In this document: positions 14,782 to 24,600 of the stretch, piece after piece
Numbering within the stretch: the stretch's first letter is position 1
Layout: each line of letters begins with the position of its first letter
Assembly: GCA_041910015.1 (NCBI GenBank)
Contig: JAYRRR010000021.1
Span: forward strand, 1 to 64,000
Direction of reading: 5' to 3'
DNA length: 64,000 bases
DNA from: RPQJ01 sp041910015
GTDB lineage: Bacteria; Pseudomonadota; Gammaproteobacteria; Steroidobacterales; Steroidobacteraceae
Program-made: the position numbers and the translations under genes
The notes under the pieces: model-generated
What the model was told of the DNA's origin: nothing
What the model saw: only the letters and a program-made list of their open reading frames with translations
The model's database searches: none

Positions 14782-17019
14782 GTGAAAAAAGCGGGGCACT
14801 TTGCACGACTGGCCAACCTGTTCGTCGTCTGTGGCGCGGCCAGTGCGTCCGGTCCGGCCTGTGCCCAGGCGGCGACACCGCAGCCGTCCGCCGGCGCCGA
14901 GTCACGGCTCGAAGAGGTGGTCGTGACGGCGCAGCGGCGCGAGGAGCGGCTGCAGGACGTTCCGATCGCCGTGAGTTCGATACCGGCCGACCAGATCGAG
15001 GTGCGACGCATCGACAACCTGCTGGACATGTCCGGATTGGCGCCCAACCTGGCGATCAGCCGCTACCCGAACAGCAACGTCGTCTCGCAAGTCGCCATTC
15101 GCGGCGGCGTGACGGTCAATTCCGCGATGTACTGGGAGCCGAGCGTCGGCATGTACCTCGACGGCGTCTATCTCGGCAAGGCCGTGGGCTCCGTGTTCGA
15201 CGTCGTCGACGCCGAACGCATCGAGGTCCTGCGCGGGCCGCAGGGCACTTTGTACGGTCGCAACACGATGGCCGGCGCCATCAACCTCATCACCCGCCCC
15301 CCCAGCGGCGAGTTCAGCGGCCGCGCGAGCATCGACATCGGCAACTACGGTTCCCACATCGAGAAGCTCTCGGTCGACCTGCCGCGGATCGGCATCGCGC
15401 GGATCGCGTTTGGTGTGCGCTCCGAGCAACGTGAAGGCCTGGTCGAACTGACGCCAGGAAGCCCGGGCACCGAGCTGGACTCGCGTGACAAGTTCGCCGC
15501 GCGTTTCGCGCTGGGCCTCGACTTCAGCGAGGAGTTCAAGGTCGACTACCGGTTCGACTACACCGACGTCGACCAGATGCCGCCGCACAGCCAGCTCTAC
15601 AGCCTGACGGCGGTCAGCCAGCCTTTCCTGAGCGCCGCGCCTTACGCATCGCGGGAGCGGCTCGACCGGGTCAGCACGAATTGGCCCGGCTACGAGCAGC
15701 TGGAACTCGAAGGCCACGCGCTGACCCTGGCCTGGGACATCAACGACACCAACACCCTGAAGTCGATCAGTTCGTACCGCACCTTGTACAACGACGACTC
15801 GGTCGACCTGGACGGCGTGCCGATCACGATCGCCACGGCCAACCGGATATCGGATTTCGACCAGAAGTCCCAGGAACTGCAGTGGATCGGCAGCCTGCAG
15901 CGGCTGAACTACGTGCTCGGCCTCTACTACTACGAAGACGATGGCTACACGAAGAACCCGCACGTGTTCTTCTTCGGCACCGACAGCTCCGAGTACGGCT
16001 TTGGCGTGGAAGCGAAAGCGGCCTACGCGCAGCTCGACTACCACGTCACGGACGCGCTGACTGTCACCGGCGGCCTGCGCTGGACCGACGAGGACAAGCA
16101 CACGCTGCGTTACAAGACCGTCACGGGTTTCGGCGCGCCGATTCCGAAGGTCGAGGCCGACGCGTCGTTCTCCGACACGACGCCGATGGCGAGCATCTCC
16201 TACAAGTTCGGCGACCTGCTCAACGTCTACCTGCGCTATGCCGAGGGCTTCAAGAGCGGCGGTTTCCCTGGCGAGGCGGGTAATGCCATCGAGGCGGTCA
16301 CTCCGTTCGAGCCCGAGCAGCAGACGACCTGGGAGGCCGGCGCCAAGCTGTCGTCGTCGGACGGTCGCCTGCAGGTCAATGCCGCGCTCTTCAACAACGA
16401 CATCGAGGACATGCAGGTCAACCGCTTCACCGGGTTGCCCGGCGTGTCGGTGATCCGCAACGTCGGCAAGGCCCAGACACGGGGCGCAGAACTCGAGGTG
16501 ACCTGGCTGCCGATCGAGGAGCTGCGGCTGCAGATGAGCTATGGCTACCTCGACGCCGAGTGGGAGGAGTACCTCGAAGCACCGGCGCCCAACCAGCCGG
16601 TGACCAACGTCGCCGACAACCGCTCGTACCCGCACGCGCCGGAGCACACGCTGAATCTGGTGGCCGATGCGCGACTTGCACAGCTTTCCTGGGGCGACCT
16701 GCGCGGCATCGTCGACTACAACTACACGTCGTCCTTCTACGCCTATGCCTACCAGCTGGAGACGGTCGATCCGACACGCGCGACGGCGGGCAACACCGAG
16801 GTCGACTCGCTCGGCCTGCTGAACATGCGCCTCGCGATGACGGACATCCCGCTGGGCGAGGCCGGCAAGGGCGAGGTGGCGCTCTGGGTGCGCAACGTCA
16901 CGGACGAGCAGCAGCCGGTCAACTACATCGACTTCGGCCCGGGCTTCTTCCAGAACTACCGGCTTGCGTACTTCCAGGAGCCGCGCACCTACGGGGCCAC
17001 GTTCGTCTACCGCTGGTAG
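14782..17019 (+). CDS. TonB-dependent outer membrane receptor
   Basis: 745 residues from GTG 14782, chosen over ATG 14761 because KKAGHFARLANLFVVC begins a clean signal peptide cleaved near CAQA and GAGGGG at 14769-14774 is well placed. A TonB box (EEVVVTAQR) follows, then the plug domain (VPIAVSSIPADQIEVRRIDN, RGPQGTLYGRNTMAGAINLI) and a 22-strand barrel ending in the aromatic Trp (TFVYRW). The closest general type is the large FecA/CirA-like receptor group common in gammaproteobacteria; the substrate cannot be read from sequence. A thioredoxin-like fragment and a cyanophycinase lie downstream on the same strand, so import of peptide or polymer breakdown products is possible. Confidence 0.92.
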   Translation: MKKAGHFARLANLFVVCGAASASGPACAQAATPQPSAGAESRLEEVVVTAQRREERLQDVPIAVSSIPADQIEVRRIDNLLDMSGLAPNLAISRYPNSNVVSQVAIRGGVTVNSAMYWEPSVGMYLDGVYLGKAVGSVFDVVDAERIEVLRGPQGTLYGRNTMAGAINLITRPPSGEFSGRASIDIGNYGSHIEKLSVDLPRIGIARIAFGVRSEQREGLVELTPGSPGTELDSRDKFAARFALGLDFSEEFKVDYRFDYTDVDQMPPHSQLYSLTAVSQPFLSAAPYASRERLDRVSTNWPGYEQLELEGHALTLAWDINDTNTLKSISSYRTLYNDDSVDLDGVPITIATANRISDFDQKSQELQWIGSLQRLNYVLGLYYYEDDGYTKNPHVFFFGTDSSEYGFGVEAKAAYAQLDYHVTDALTVTGGLRWTDEDKHTLRYKTVTGFGAPIPKVEADASFSDTTPMASISYKFGDLLNVYLRYAEGFKSGGFPGEAGNAIEAVTPFEPEQQTTWEAGAKLSSSDGRLQVNAALFNNDIEDMQVNRFTGLPGVSVIRNVGKAQTRGAELEVTWLPIEELRLQMSYGYLDAEWEEYLEAPAPNQPVTNVADNRSYPHAPEHTLNLVADARLAQLSWGDLRGIVDYNYTSSFYAYAYQLETVDPTRATAGNTEVDSLGLLNMRLAMTDIPLGEAGKGEVALWVRNVTDEQQPVNYIDFGPGFFQNYRLAYFQEPRTYGATFVYRW

Positions 17020-17034
17020 CGACCACGCGGATTC

Positions 17035-17313
17035 ATGGCAACGCGCCCGGCCACGCGACCAGCGGCCGGGCGGCCAGACCCGCATCATGCTGGCGGTTCA
17101 TGCGGGCGCGTCCTGCGCGACGCGCCCGGCTGGACGCTGGAGCACATGCTCGGCGCTTCGAGTATCCCCGTCACCGTGCTCGTCGATGCGAGTGGTCGCG
17201 TCGTCGGCCGGTTCAGGGGCGCCAGGGAATGGGGCAGCGCCGAATCCGTCCGCCTGATCGGGCGGACATTTGCCACAGTCGCTGTCCGCGCCTGCACTGA
17301 TCCTGCGGCATGA
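17035..17313 (+). pseudogene. Thioredoxin-like (TlpA-type) C-terminal fragment
   Basis: The stretch IPVTVLVDASGRVVGRFRGA-REWGSAESVRLIG resembles the end of TlpA/ResA-like thioredoxins (cis-Pro strand I-P-V-T-V-L-V-D followed by G-R-V-V-G-R). The CxxC active site and the N-terminal half are missing, and the first 35 residues look like read-through of low-complexity DNA. It occupies most of the gap between the TonB receptor and the cyanophycinase gene. Confidence 0.4.
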
Positions 17314-17377
17314 TCTCCTTCCCGATGACCTGCTCCCGGGACTCGCTCGCATGGCACCACGCGAACCCCTTCCCGGC

Positions 17378-18616
17378 ATGACGATCACGCCACTCCTGCG
17401 CCCCGCGGCACGGCTCGCGCTGCTGCTCGTCGCCGTCGCACCGTCGTTCGCCGCCGGCCCGGCCGTACCCATCGGTGGCGGGCTGCGTGACGACAACGCT
17501 GCCGTCTGGTCGCGGCTGGTCGAACTCGCCGGCGGTCGTGGCGCACGCTTCGTGGTACTCGCGACCGCGTCGAGCGACCCGGAGTCGGCGGCGCGCGGCA
17601 CGATTGCCGCGCTGAATGCGCACGGTGCGGTGGGAGAGCACTTGCCGGTGGCACCCGAACTGAGAGGCGTCGATCTCGCGCGGGCCGTGCGCGACCCGGC
17701 GCTGATCGCCAAGGTGCGCGCCGCGGACGGCGTGTTTTTCACGGGCGGCGACCAGGGCCGCATCGTCGACACGCTGCGTCCCGGTGGCGTCGAGTCCCCT
17801 TTGCTCGAGGCGATCCGCGAGTTGCAGGAGCGCGGTGGCGTCGTCGCCGGCACGTCGGCGGGCGCGGCGATCATGAGTCGCACGATGTTCCGCGATCCGG
17901 CCGACGTCCTCACGCTGCTCAAGGGCCCGTTGCGCCCCGGCCAGGACTACGATGCCGGGCTCGGCTTCGCGCAGTCCGACTTGTTCGTCGACCAGCATTT
18001 TCTGCGCCGTGGCCGCCTAGGTCGCATGTTGCCGCTGATGCTGGCGCGCGGCATGACGCTCGGCCTCGGCGTCGAGGAAGACTCGGCAGCGGTCCTGCGC
18101 GGGCAGGAGGTCGAGGTGCTGGGCCCGGGCGGTGCGCTGCTCGTCGATCTCGCCGAGGCGACGACCGATCCGCAACCCGGCGCCTTCAACGTCGCCAACG
18201 TGCGGCTCACCTACCTCGGGCACGGCGACCGTTACGACCTGCGCACTCGGACCCTGCTGCCCGCGAAGGCCAAGCTCGAGGGCCAGCACATCGACCCGCG
18301 CGCGGCGGACTTCAAGCCGTTCTACGGCGAGGCGTCGTTCGCGCTCGACGTGCTCGCGGCCGGCGTCGTGCTGCAGAGCATGGTGCACATCGTGGATGGC
18401 CGCTCGACGGAGGCGCGGGGGCTCGCCTTCGACGTGAGCCCGGACGCGTCGGTGCCGCGCGAGCTGGGCTTCGAGTTCCGCTTCGCGCGTCGTCCCGACA
18501 CCCTCGGCTGGTACGACCCCGTCATGGCCGCCGATGCCTACACGATCGCCAACGTGCGTCTCGACGTCGTGCCGGTGCGCGTGGCGCAGCCGCTGTATGG
18601 TCCATGGCGTCGGTAG
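17378..18616 (+). CDS. Secreted cyanophycinase (peptidase family S51)
   Basis: 412 residues from ATG 17378, chosen because it starts a signal peptide (RPAARLALLLVAVAPSFAAG). S51 enzymes are Ser exopeptidases that release beta-Asp-Arg dipeptides from cyanophycin. The hallmarks are present: VPIGGGL near the mature N-terminus, FFTGGDQGRI, the nucleophile Ser160 in GTSAGAA, and DQHFLRRGRLGRM carrying the catalytic-region His. The C-terminal about 150 residues form a beta-rich extension seen in extracellular CphE-like forms. No cyanophycin synthetase is in the window, so an external polymer is the likely substrate. A TonB receptor lies just upstream. Confidence 0.88.
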   Translation: MTITPLLRPAARLALLLVAVAPSFAAGPAVPIGGGLRDDNAAVWSRLVELAGGRGARFVVLATASSDPESAARGTIAALNAHGAVGEHLPVAPELRGVDLARAVRDPALIAKVRAADGVFFTGGDQGRIVDTLRPGGVESPLLEAIRELQERGGVVAGTSAGAAIMSRTMFRDPADVLTLLKGPLRPGQDYDAGLGFAQSDLFVDQHFLRRGRLGRMLPLMLARGMTLGLGVEEDSAAVLRGQEVEVLGPGGALLVDLAEATTDPQPGAFNVANVRLTYLGHGDRYDLRTRTLLPAKAKLEGQHIDPRAADFKPFYGEASFALDVLAAGVVLQSMVHIVDGRSTEARGLAFDVSPDASVPRELGFEFRFARRPDTLGWYDPVMAADAYTIANVRLDVVPVRVAQPLYGPWRR

Positions 18617-18679
18617 ATCGCGCCGCGCGGGCGTTCGCCTGGCGGTCCATGGATCTCACGACACTTTCGTCCGCGCGGG

Positions 18680-18707
18680 TTGCACATTGCCTTGCACCCG
18701 GTATATT
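18680..18707 (+). promoter_or_regulatory. Promoter of the metal-efflux operon
   Basis: TTGCAC (18680-18685) and TATATT (18702-18707) are separated by 16 bp. A second TTGCAC lies at 18692-18697, so a TTGCAC direct repeat spans the spacer and could be a regulator site. The transcript would start only about 3 nt before the ATG at 18717. Confidence 0.5.
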
Positions 18708-18716
18708 GGCCGCCCG

Positions 18717-19091
18717 ATGAATCGCCCCGCGCACTCCCGACCGCTGCTTGCCCTGCTGCGCGGCTCGGCCCGTCTGGCGGGGCTGGTGCTGGCGCTCTTC
18801 CTGTCGACGACGGTCATGTCCGTGGCATGCGCCGAGCACGATCTGGCCGATGCGGGCGTCGGTGTCTGCGAGGTCGATGCATCGACGCCTGACAGCTCCG
18901 CACCGGGCGGCTCCGACTGGACCACGCACGCGGGCGGGCACTGTTGTCACATGGGCGGCTGCCACGTCGCCGCGCTCGCATCACTGATTGCCACGGTGAC
19001 GGTCGATGCCGGAGCCAGCCTCGTGCGCTCCGAGCAGCCGTCGCGATCGTCGGCGTCCGTCCGCACAGAACTGCGCCCTCCCATCCTCTGA
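18717..19091 (+). CDS. Small periplasmic Cys/His-rich protein heading the czc operon (CzcI-like)
   Basis: 124 residues. The signal peptide is unusually long (MNRPAHSRPLLALLRGSARL, hydrophobic AGLVLALFLSTTVMSVACA). The mature protein has a compact metal-ligand cluster HCCHMGGCH around residue 80, plus a short acidic lead. Position and composition match CzcI-like or DUF2946-type proteins that precede heavy-metal efflux genes, where they sense or buffer metal in the periplasm. Sequence identity to those families is not established here. The next gene, czcC, begins 71 nt downstream. Confidence 0.65.
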   Translation: MNRPAHSRPLLALLRGSARLAGLVLALFLSTTVMSVACAEHDLADAGVGVCEVDASTPDSSAPGGSDWTTHAGGHCCHMGGCHVAALASLIATVTVDAGASLVRSEQPSRSSASVRTELRPPIL

Positions 19092-19162
19092 GCGCTTGCT
19101 GAACGTCGACGCCGTGGTTGCAGGACCGCGGTGCTGTTCGCCTGCCCGGAGGATTTCCGTCG

Positions 19163-20446
19163 ATGCGTGTTTCCGTTTCGACGCGGCTCTGCGGAGCCGC
19201 GTCTGGTGTCGCCATGCTGATCGTGTGCGGCGTCGTCTGGTCGTGCGTGCCGCAAGCAGCGCGCGCCGCCGGGACCGCCATGGCCCCGCCGGAGTTGCGT
19301 GCGGCCGTGACGGACGCCTGGTCCCGCCATCCGGAGGCCATGGCCACGCAGGCGACGATCGACGCCGCGAGGGCCCGGGCCGAAGCGGCCGACCAGCCGG
19401 TCTACAACCCCGAATTCGAACTGAACGCCGACGACGAAGGGCCGGACCGATCGGCCACGGGAGGCATCGGCCTGACGCTCGACCTCTCCGGCAAGCGGCG
19501 CGCGCGCACCGGGGTTGCCGACGCGAACGTCGATGTCGCGCTCGCCACGGCGCAGTTGCGTCGCCGGGATTTCGCCCGGACCTGGCTCGACGCATGGTCG
19601 AGCGTGATCGCGGCCGAGCGACGCGTGACCCTCGGCGGCCGGCGCACGAGCCTGCTCGAGCGCGCGGCCGAGCTTGCCGTGCGGCAGTTCGCGGCAGGCG
19701 ACATTTCGAGTCTCGACCGGGATTTTGCGCTGCTTGCGCGCGACGAAGCGGCTGCGGACCAGGCGACGCTGGTCGCGGATCTCGCGTCGGCGCGGGCGAG
19801 CCTGCGCAGTCTGGACGGCACTGCCACCACTCCGGCGCGCATTGCGTTCTCGGGCCCGGAAGTGGCGCCGGCGATGGCACTGGAAACGCTGCCGGAATGG
19901 GTCATCGCCCGGTCCAGTGCCAGTGCCGCGAGGGCACAGGTCGTCGTGGCCGAGCGCGATCGCCTGGCCGACCCGACCGTGAGTCTGCACGGCGGCCGCA
20001 TCGAGCTTGCCGATGGCGCGAGCGACAACCTCTACGGCATCAGCGTTTCCGTGCCGCTGTTCGTGCGCAATTCCCATCGCGCCGAAGTCGCCGCCGCGAT
20101 GGCCGATGCGCGCGCGGCGGACGCCGACCTCGAACGCGTCCGTCACGAATTGCAGGCCCGCGCCGAGCGCGCCTCCGGCACTTACCGGGCGATGCACGAG
20201 GCATGGCGACGGTGGCAGCAGAGCCCGGGCACCAACGTCGAGGCACGTGCCGAACTGCTCGAGCGACTGTGGCGGGCGGGAGAGATGTCCACGTCGGACT
20301 ACCTGCTGCAGTTGCAGCAGACCGTCGATACCGCGCTCGCAGGCGCCGAACTCGAAGGCCGGCTCTGGCTCAGCTTCACGGACTGCCTCGCTGCAACGGG
20401 TCTGCTCGAGCGCTGGCTCGGCCTTGCCGTACCCACTGGTGAATGA
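19163..20446 (+). CDS. czcC: CzcC-type outer membrane efflux protein (TolC family)
   Basis: 427 residues from ATG 19163, chosen because GGAGGA (19148-19153) lies 9 nt upstream and a signal peptide follows (hydrophobic core AASGVAMLIVCGVVW ending AARA). It has the OEP repeat architecture with two long helical hairpins: AVTDAWSRHPEAMATQATID, then PVYNPEFELNADDEG, and in the second repeat SAARAQVVVAERDRLADPTV. It forms the outer membrane duct of a CzcCBA heavy-metal efflux pump. The czcB start lies 3 nt after its stop. Confidence 0.9.
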   Translation: MRVSVSTRLCGAASGVAMLIVCGVVWSCVPQAARAAGTAMAPPELRAAVTDAWSRHPEAMATQATIDAARARAEAADQPVYNPEFELNADDEGPDRSATGGIGLTLDLSGKRRARTGVADANVDVALATAQLRRRDFARTWLDAWSSVIAAERRVTLGGRRTSLLERAAELAVRQFAAGDISSLDRDFALLARDEAAADQATLVADLASARASLRSLDGTATTPARIAFSGPEVAPAMALETLPEWVIARSSASAARAQVVVAERDRLADPTVSLHGGRIELADGASDNLYGISVSVPLFVRNSHRAEVAAAMADARAADADLERVRHELQARAERASGTYRAMHEAWRRWQQSPGTNVEARAELLERLWRAGEMSTSDYLLQLQQTVDTALAGAELEGRLWLSFTDCLAATGLLERWLGLAVPTGE

Positions 20447-20449
20447 ACC

Positions 20450-21598
20450 ATGCGAAAAACAGAATACGCGATGACCGCGACCCTGCTGGTGCTGATGCTG
20501 GTGGCGACGGCTTGCGCGCCGGGTGACACCGGCGCGCCCACCGGAGCCGCGGCGCACGGGGAGGGCGGCGAGGAGCAGGGTCACGACGAAACTGAAGCCG
20601 GCGACCGGTCGGTCAGGATGGACGCCGCGGCGCTCGACGCGGCGGGCATCGAGTTCGAGACACTGGCCGTCGTCGCGATCGACGAGCGGTTGCGTGCTCC
20701 GGGCGAGGTCGTCGACGACGCCTACGGCACGACGCTGATCACGCCGCGCGTGGCGGCCCTGGTGGTCCGGCGGCACGCGAGACTGGGTGACGAGGTTCGC
20801 GCGGGTGCCCCGCTGGTGACCCTGTCCAGTGTCGAAGCTTCGCAAGCGCAGGGCGAACTCGCGGTCGCAGAGCAGGAGTGGCGGCGTGTCGAGTCGCTCG
20901 GTGCCGACGCCGTGTCCGGGCGGCGTTACGCCGAGGCGCGGATCGCCGTCGAGCTGGCGCGGTCGAAGGCGAGAGCCTACGGCCTGCCCGAAACCACGCG
21001 CGTCGGCGTCCAGGGCGAGTTCACGCTGCCTGCGCCGCATGCCGGCCGCATCACCGAGGACGCGTTCGTCGTCGGCGAGCGCATCGAGCCCGGCCGGACG
21101 CTGTTCCGACTGGTCGACGAACGCATCGTATGGATCGACGCGAAGCTTCCGGCCGATCTGGCGCGGGGCGTACCGGGCGGCGGCAGCGCGACCATCGTCT
21201 CAGGCGATGCGCGCCTGACCGGCAAGGTTCTGCGACAGGCGCATCGCACGTCGGAGGCGACGCGCAACGCCATCATCCGTATCGAGGTCGACAACCGCGA
21301 AGACCGGCTGCACGCCGGCGACTACGTGGACGTCTATCTCGAGAGCAGCGCCGGGCTGCGCCCGCAGGTTTCGGTCCCCAACCAGGCATTGCTCCAGCTC
21401 GACGGCCGGCCGGTCGTGTTTCGCCAGGGCGGGGCCGGCGTGCTGGAGCCGGTCGAAGTCCGCCCGGGGGCGGTGATCGGCGGCCGGACGCTGATCGACG
21501 AAGGCCTCGCGCCGGGCGACACGGTCGTCGTCGAAGGCGCATTCGCGATCAAGGCGCGGCTCCTCAAGGCTCAACTCGGAGCAGGCCATGCGCATTGA
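20450..21598 (+). CDS. czcB: CzcB-type membrane fusion protein (periplasmic adaptor)
   Basis: 382 residues. The N-terminus is a lipoprotein signal (ATLLVLMLVATACAPG, Cys near residue 22) followed by a His/Glu-rich segment (HGEGGEEQGHDETEAGDRS) that could bind metal. The biotinyl-lipoyl halves are VDDAYGTTLITPRVAALVV and VQGEFTLPAPHAGRITEDAFVVGERI, separated by a rather short helical hairpin, then beta-barrel and membrane-proximal domains (VPNQALLQLDGRPVVFR, GLAPGDTVVVEGAFAIKARL). It ends in a His tail (GAGHAH). It links the inner membrane pump to CzcC. Confidence 0.92.
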   Translation: MRKTEYAMTATLLVLMLVATACAPGDTGAPTGAAAHGEGGEEQGHDETEAGDRSVRMDAAALDAAGIEFETLAVVAIDERLRAPGEVVDDAYGTTLITPRVAALVVRRHARLGDEVRAGAPLVTLSSVEASQAQGELAVAEQEWRRVESLGADAVSGRRYAEARIAVELARSKARAYGLPETTRVGVQGEFTLPAPHAGRITEDAFVVGERIEPGRTLFRLVDERIVWIDAKLPADLARGVPGGGSATIVSGDARLTGKVLRQAHRTSEATRNAIIRIEVDNREDRLHAGDYVDVYLESSAGLRPQVSVPNQALLQLDGRPVVFRQGGAGVLEPVEVRPGAVIGGRTLIDEGLAPGDTVVVEGAFAIKARLLKAQLGAGHAH

Positions 21599-21628
21599 TC
21601 TGGCGAGGTTGCGGACCGGAGGCGCCAC

Positions 21629-24600
21629 ATGCTGAACCGCCTGGTCGAAATGTCGCTGAACTACAAGCTGCTCGTGATCATCGGCTTCGCGGTGATTGCG
21701 GCGCTCGGCGTACGTGCCGTCCTCACCGTACCGATCGACGCCTTCCCCGACGTCACGCCCGTGCAGGTCAGCATCTACACGGAGTCGCCGGGGCTGGCGG
21801 CCGAGGACGTCGAGCAGTTGCTGACGTTCCCGGTCGAATCGGCACTCGCCGGCCTGCCACGGGTTCGGGAAATCCGCTCGACGAGCCTGTTCGGTCTGTC
21901 GTTCGTGTCCGTGTACTTCGACGACGGCATGGACGTCTACTTCGCCCGGCAGCTCGTCAACGAGCGCCTGCAGGAACTCGGCGATCGTCTGCCCGCAGGC
22001 TACGGCAAGCCGGAGATGGGGCCCAACGCCTCGGGGCTGGGGCAGGTCTACTGGTACACGGTCGAGCGTGCGCCGGGCGTGACGCGCGAGCGGGTCAGCG
22101 ACATGGACCTGCGCACCTGGCAGGACTGGACCGTGCGCCTGATCCTGCGCACCGCGCACGGCGTCGACGACGTCACGTCCTGGGGCGGTGGCGAGCGCGA
22201 GTTCCAGGTCCGCATCGATCCCCAGCGCCTGCATGCGCGCGGACTGGGCTTTCGCGACGTCATCGAGGCGATACCGGTCAACAACGGTCAGGTCGGCGGC
22301 AACGTCATGGACGTCGGCCGCGAGCAGTACCTCGTTCGCGGGCTCGGCCTGCTGCGCTCGAGTGACGACATCGGCGGCATCGTGCTCCAGTCGGACGATG
22401 GAATTCCGATCTATCTGCGCGACGTTGCGGAAATCGTCGAGGCGCCGGCGCCGCGCTTCGGCGCCGTGACACGTGACGGCGAGGAAGTCGTGCTGGGCAT
22501 GGCGCTCGCACGCATCGGCGAGAATGCGCGGGACGTGATCGCGGCCGTCGAGGCGAAGCTCGACACGGTCCGTGCCGCGCTGCCCGACGGCATCGAGCTG
22601 AAGCCCGTCTACTCGCGCACCGATCTCGTCGATCAGGCCGTGGGTACGGCAACCCGGGCGCTGGTCGAGGGCTCGGTCCTGGTCGCGATCGTGCTGCTGT
22701 TGTTCCTCGGCGAAGTGCGTTCGGCAATCGTCGTGATCGCGATGCTGCCGCTCGCGATGCTGATCGCGTTCATCGGCATGCGTCAGTTCGGGCTGTCGGC
22801 GAATCTGATGTCGCTGGCGGGGCTCGCGATCGGCATCGGCATGATGGTCGACGGCGCGGTCGTCATGGTCGAGAACGCGTTCCGGGTCATGGCCGAGCGA
22901 CGGGCGCATGGCGACCACGTCAATCGCACGGCGTCCGTGCTCGCCGCGGCGAAGGAGGTCGCCAATCCGATTGCGTTCGCGATCCTGATCATCATCGTCG
23001 TCTTCCTGCCGCTGTTCAGCCTCGAGGGACTCGAGGGCAAGATGTTCAAGCCGATGGCGTTCAGCATCGCCTTCGCGATGGCGGGCTCGCTGCTGCTGAG
23101 CCTGACACTGGTCCCGGTGCTGGCGTCGCTGGTACTCGAGCCCAGGCCCGAAAGCGACGTACGTCTCGTGCGCATGCTCAAGACGAGGTACCGCCCCCTG
23201 CTCGAAGCCGCGCTGGCGAGGCGCAAGGGCGTGATCGCCGCCGCCGTCGCCATGCTGCTCGCGAGCCTCGCGCTGTTTCCCCTGCTGGGCAAGGAGTTCA
23301 TGCCGCAGATGCAGGAGGGCTCGATCATGTGGCGCGTCACGGGCATTCCGTCGACCTCGCTGCAGGAATCGATCCGCACGAGCAAGGTGATCGCAGACGC
23401 GTTCAAGGAATTTCCGGAGGTCGAATCGACGATCGCGATGATCGGCCGCGCCGAGAAGGGCGAGACGGCCGACGTCAACTACATGGAGATCTATACGCCG
23501 CTCAGACCGGCTTCCGAATGGACCAGGGGTCGCACCATCCAGGGGCTCGAGGACGAGATGCAGGAAGCGCTCGAGCGTGTGGTGCCGAACGTCGTGCCGG
23601 GCTATACGCAGCCGATCCAGATGCGTGTCGAAGAGCTGATCTCGGGTGTTCGCGCGACGCTTGCTCTCAAGCTCTACGGGCCGGAGCTCGGGGAACTCGA
23701 CCGTCTCAGTGACCTGCTGAAGACGGTCCTCGGCACCGTGCCGGGCGTGAGTGATCTGTCGCTCGAGGCCAATGTCGGCAAGCCACAGATCCGGATCGAG
23801 GTCGATCGCGACGAACTGGCCCGCCACGGCATGAACGCCGAGGAAGTGCTCACCGTCGTGCGCAACGGCCTCGGCGGCGAACCTGTCAGCGTCCTGCTGG
23901 ATGGCGTCAGGCGCTTCGACATCGCCGTGCGACTCCAGGAGGACTACCGCGACACCGTCGAGGCCTTGAGACGCATACCTCTGAAGTCCGAGACAGGCGC
24001 CCTGATCCCGTTGAGCGAAGTCGCCACCGTGGGTGTCGACGAGGGTTATTCGTTCGTGCGACGCGAGCAGTTGCAGCGCTACGCCGTGATCCAGATGGAC
24101 GTGCGCGGTCGTGACGTCGACGGATTCGTGGCGGAGGCCACTGCCGCCATCGACAGCCGGGTTCGCCTGCCGGCGGGGTACTGGTTCGAATGGGGTGGCG
24201 CGTTCGAGAACCAGCAACGCGCGCTGACGCGCCTGGCGATCATCGTGCCGGTCACGATCTTTTTCATCTTCGTGCTGCTCTACACGGCATTCAACTCGTT
24301 CCGCCACGCCGCGCTGATACTCGCCAACGTTCCGTTCGCGACGATCGGCGGAGTGGTCGCGCTCGCGGCAACGGATCAGTACCTGTCGGTGCCTTCCGCG
24401 ATCGGCTTCATTGCCGTATTCGGCGTGGCAATGCTGAACGGCATCGTGCTGGTGAACTTTCTGAACGAGCTGCGCACCAGGGGGCTGTCGGTGCGCGATG
24501 CCGTACTGCAGGGCACGGCCCTGCGGCTGCGACCCGTGCTCATGACCGCGAGCGTGGCGATACTCGGGCTCGTGCCGATGCTGCTCTCGAGCGGCGTCGG

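Noticed and set aside
21200..24307. A 1035-codon frame antisense to czcA
   Set aside because: Same codon-bias shadow; the His/Arg/Asp-rich product has no protein-like pattern and czcA is unmistakable.
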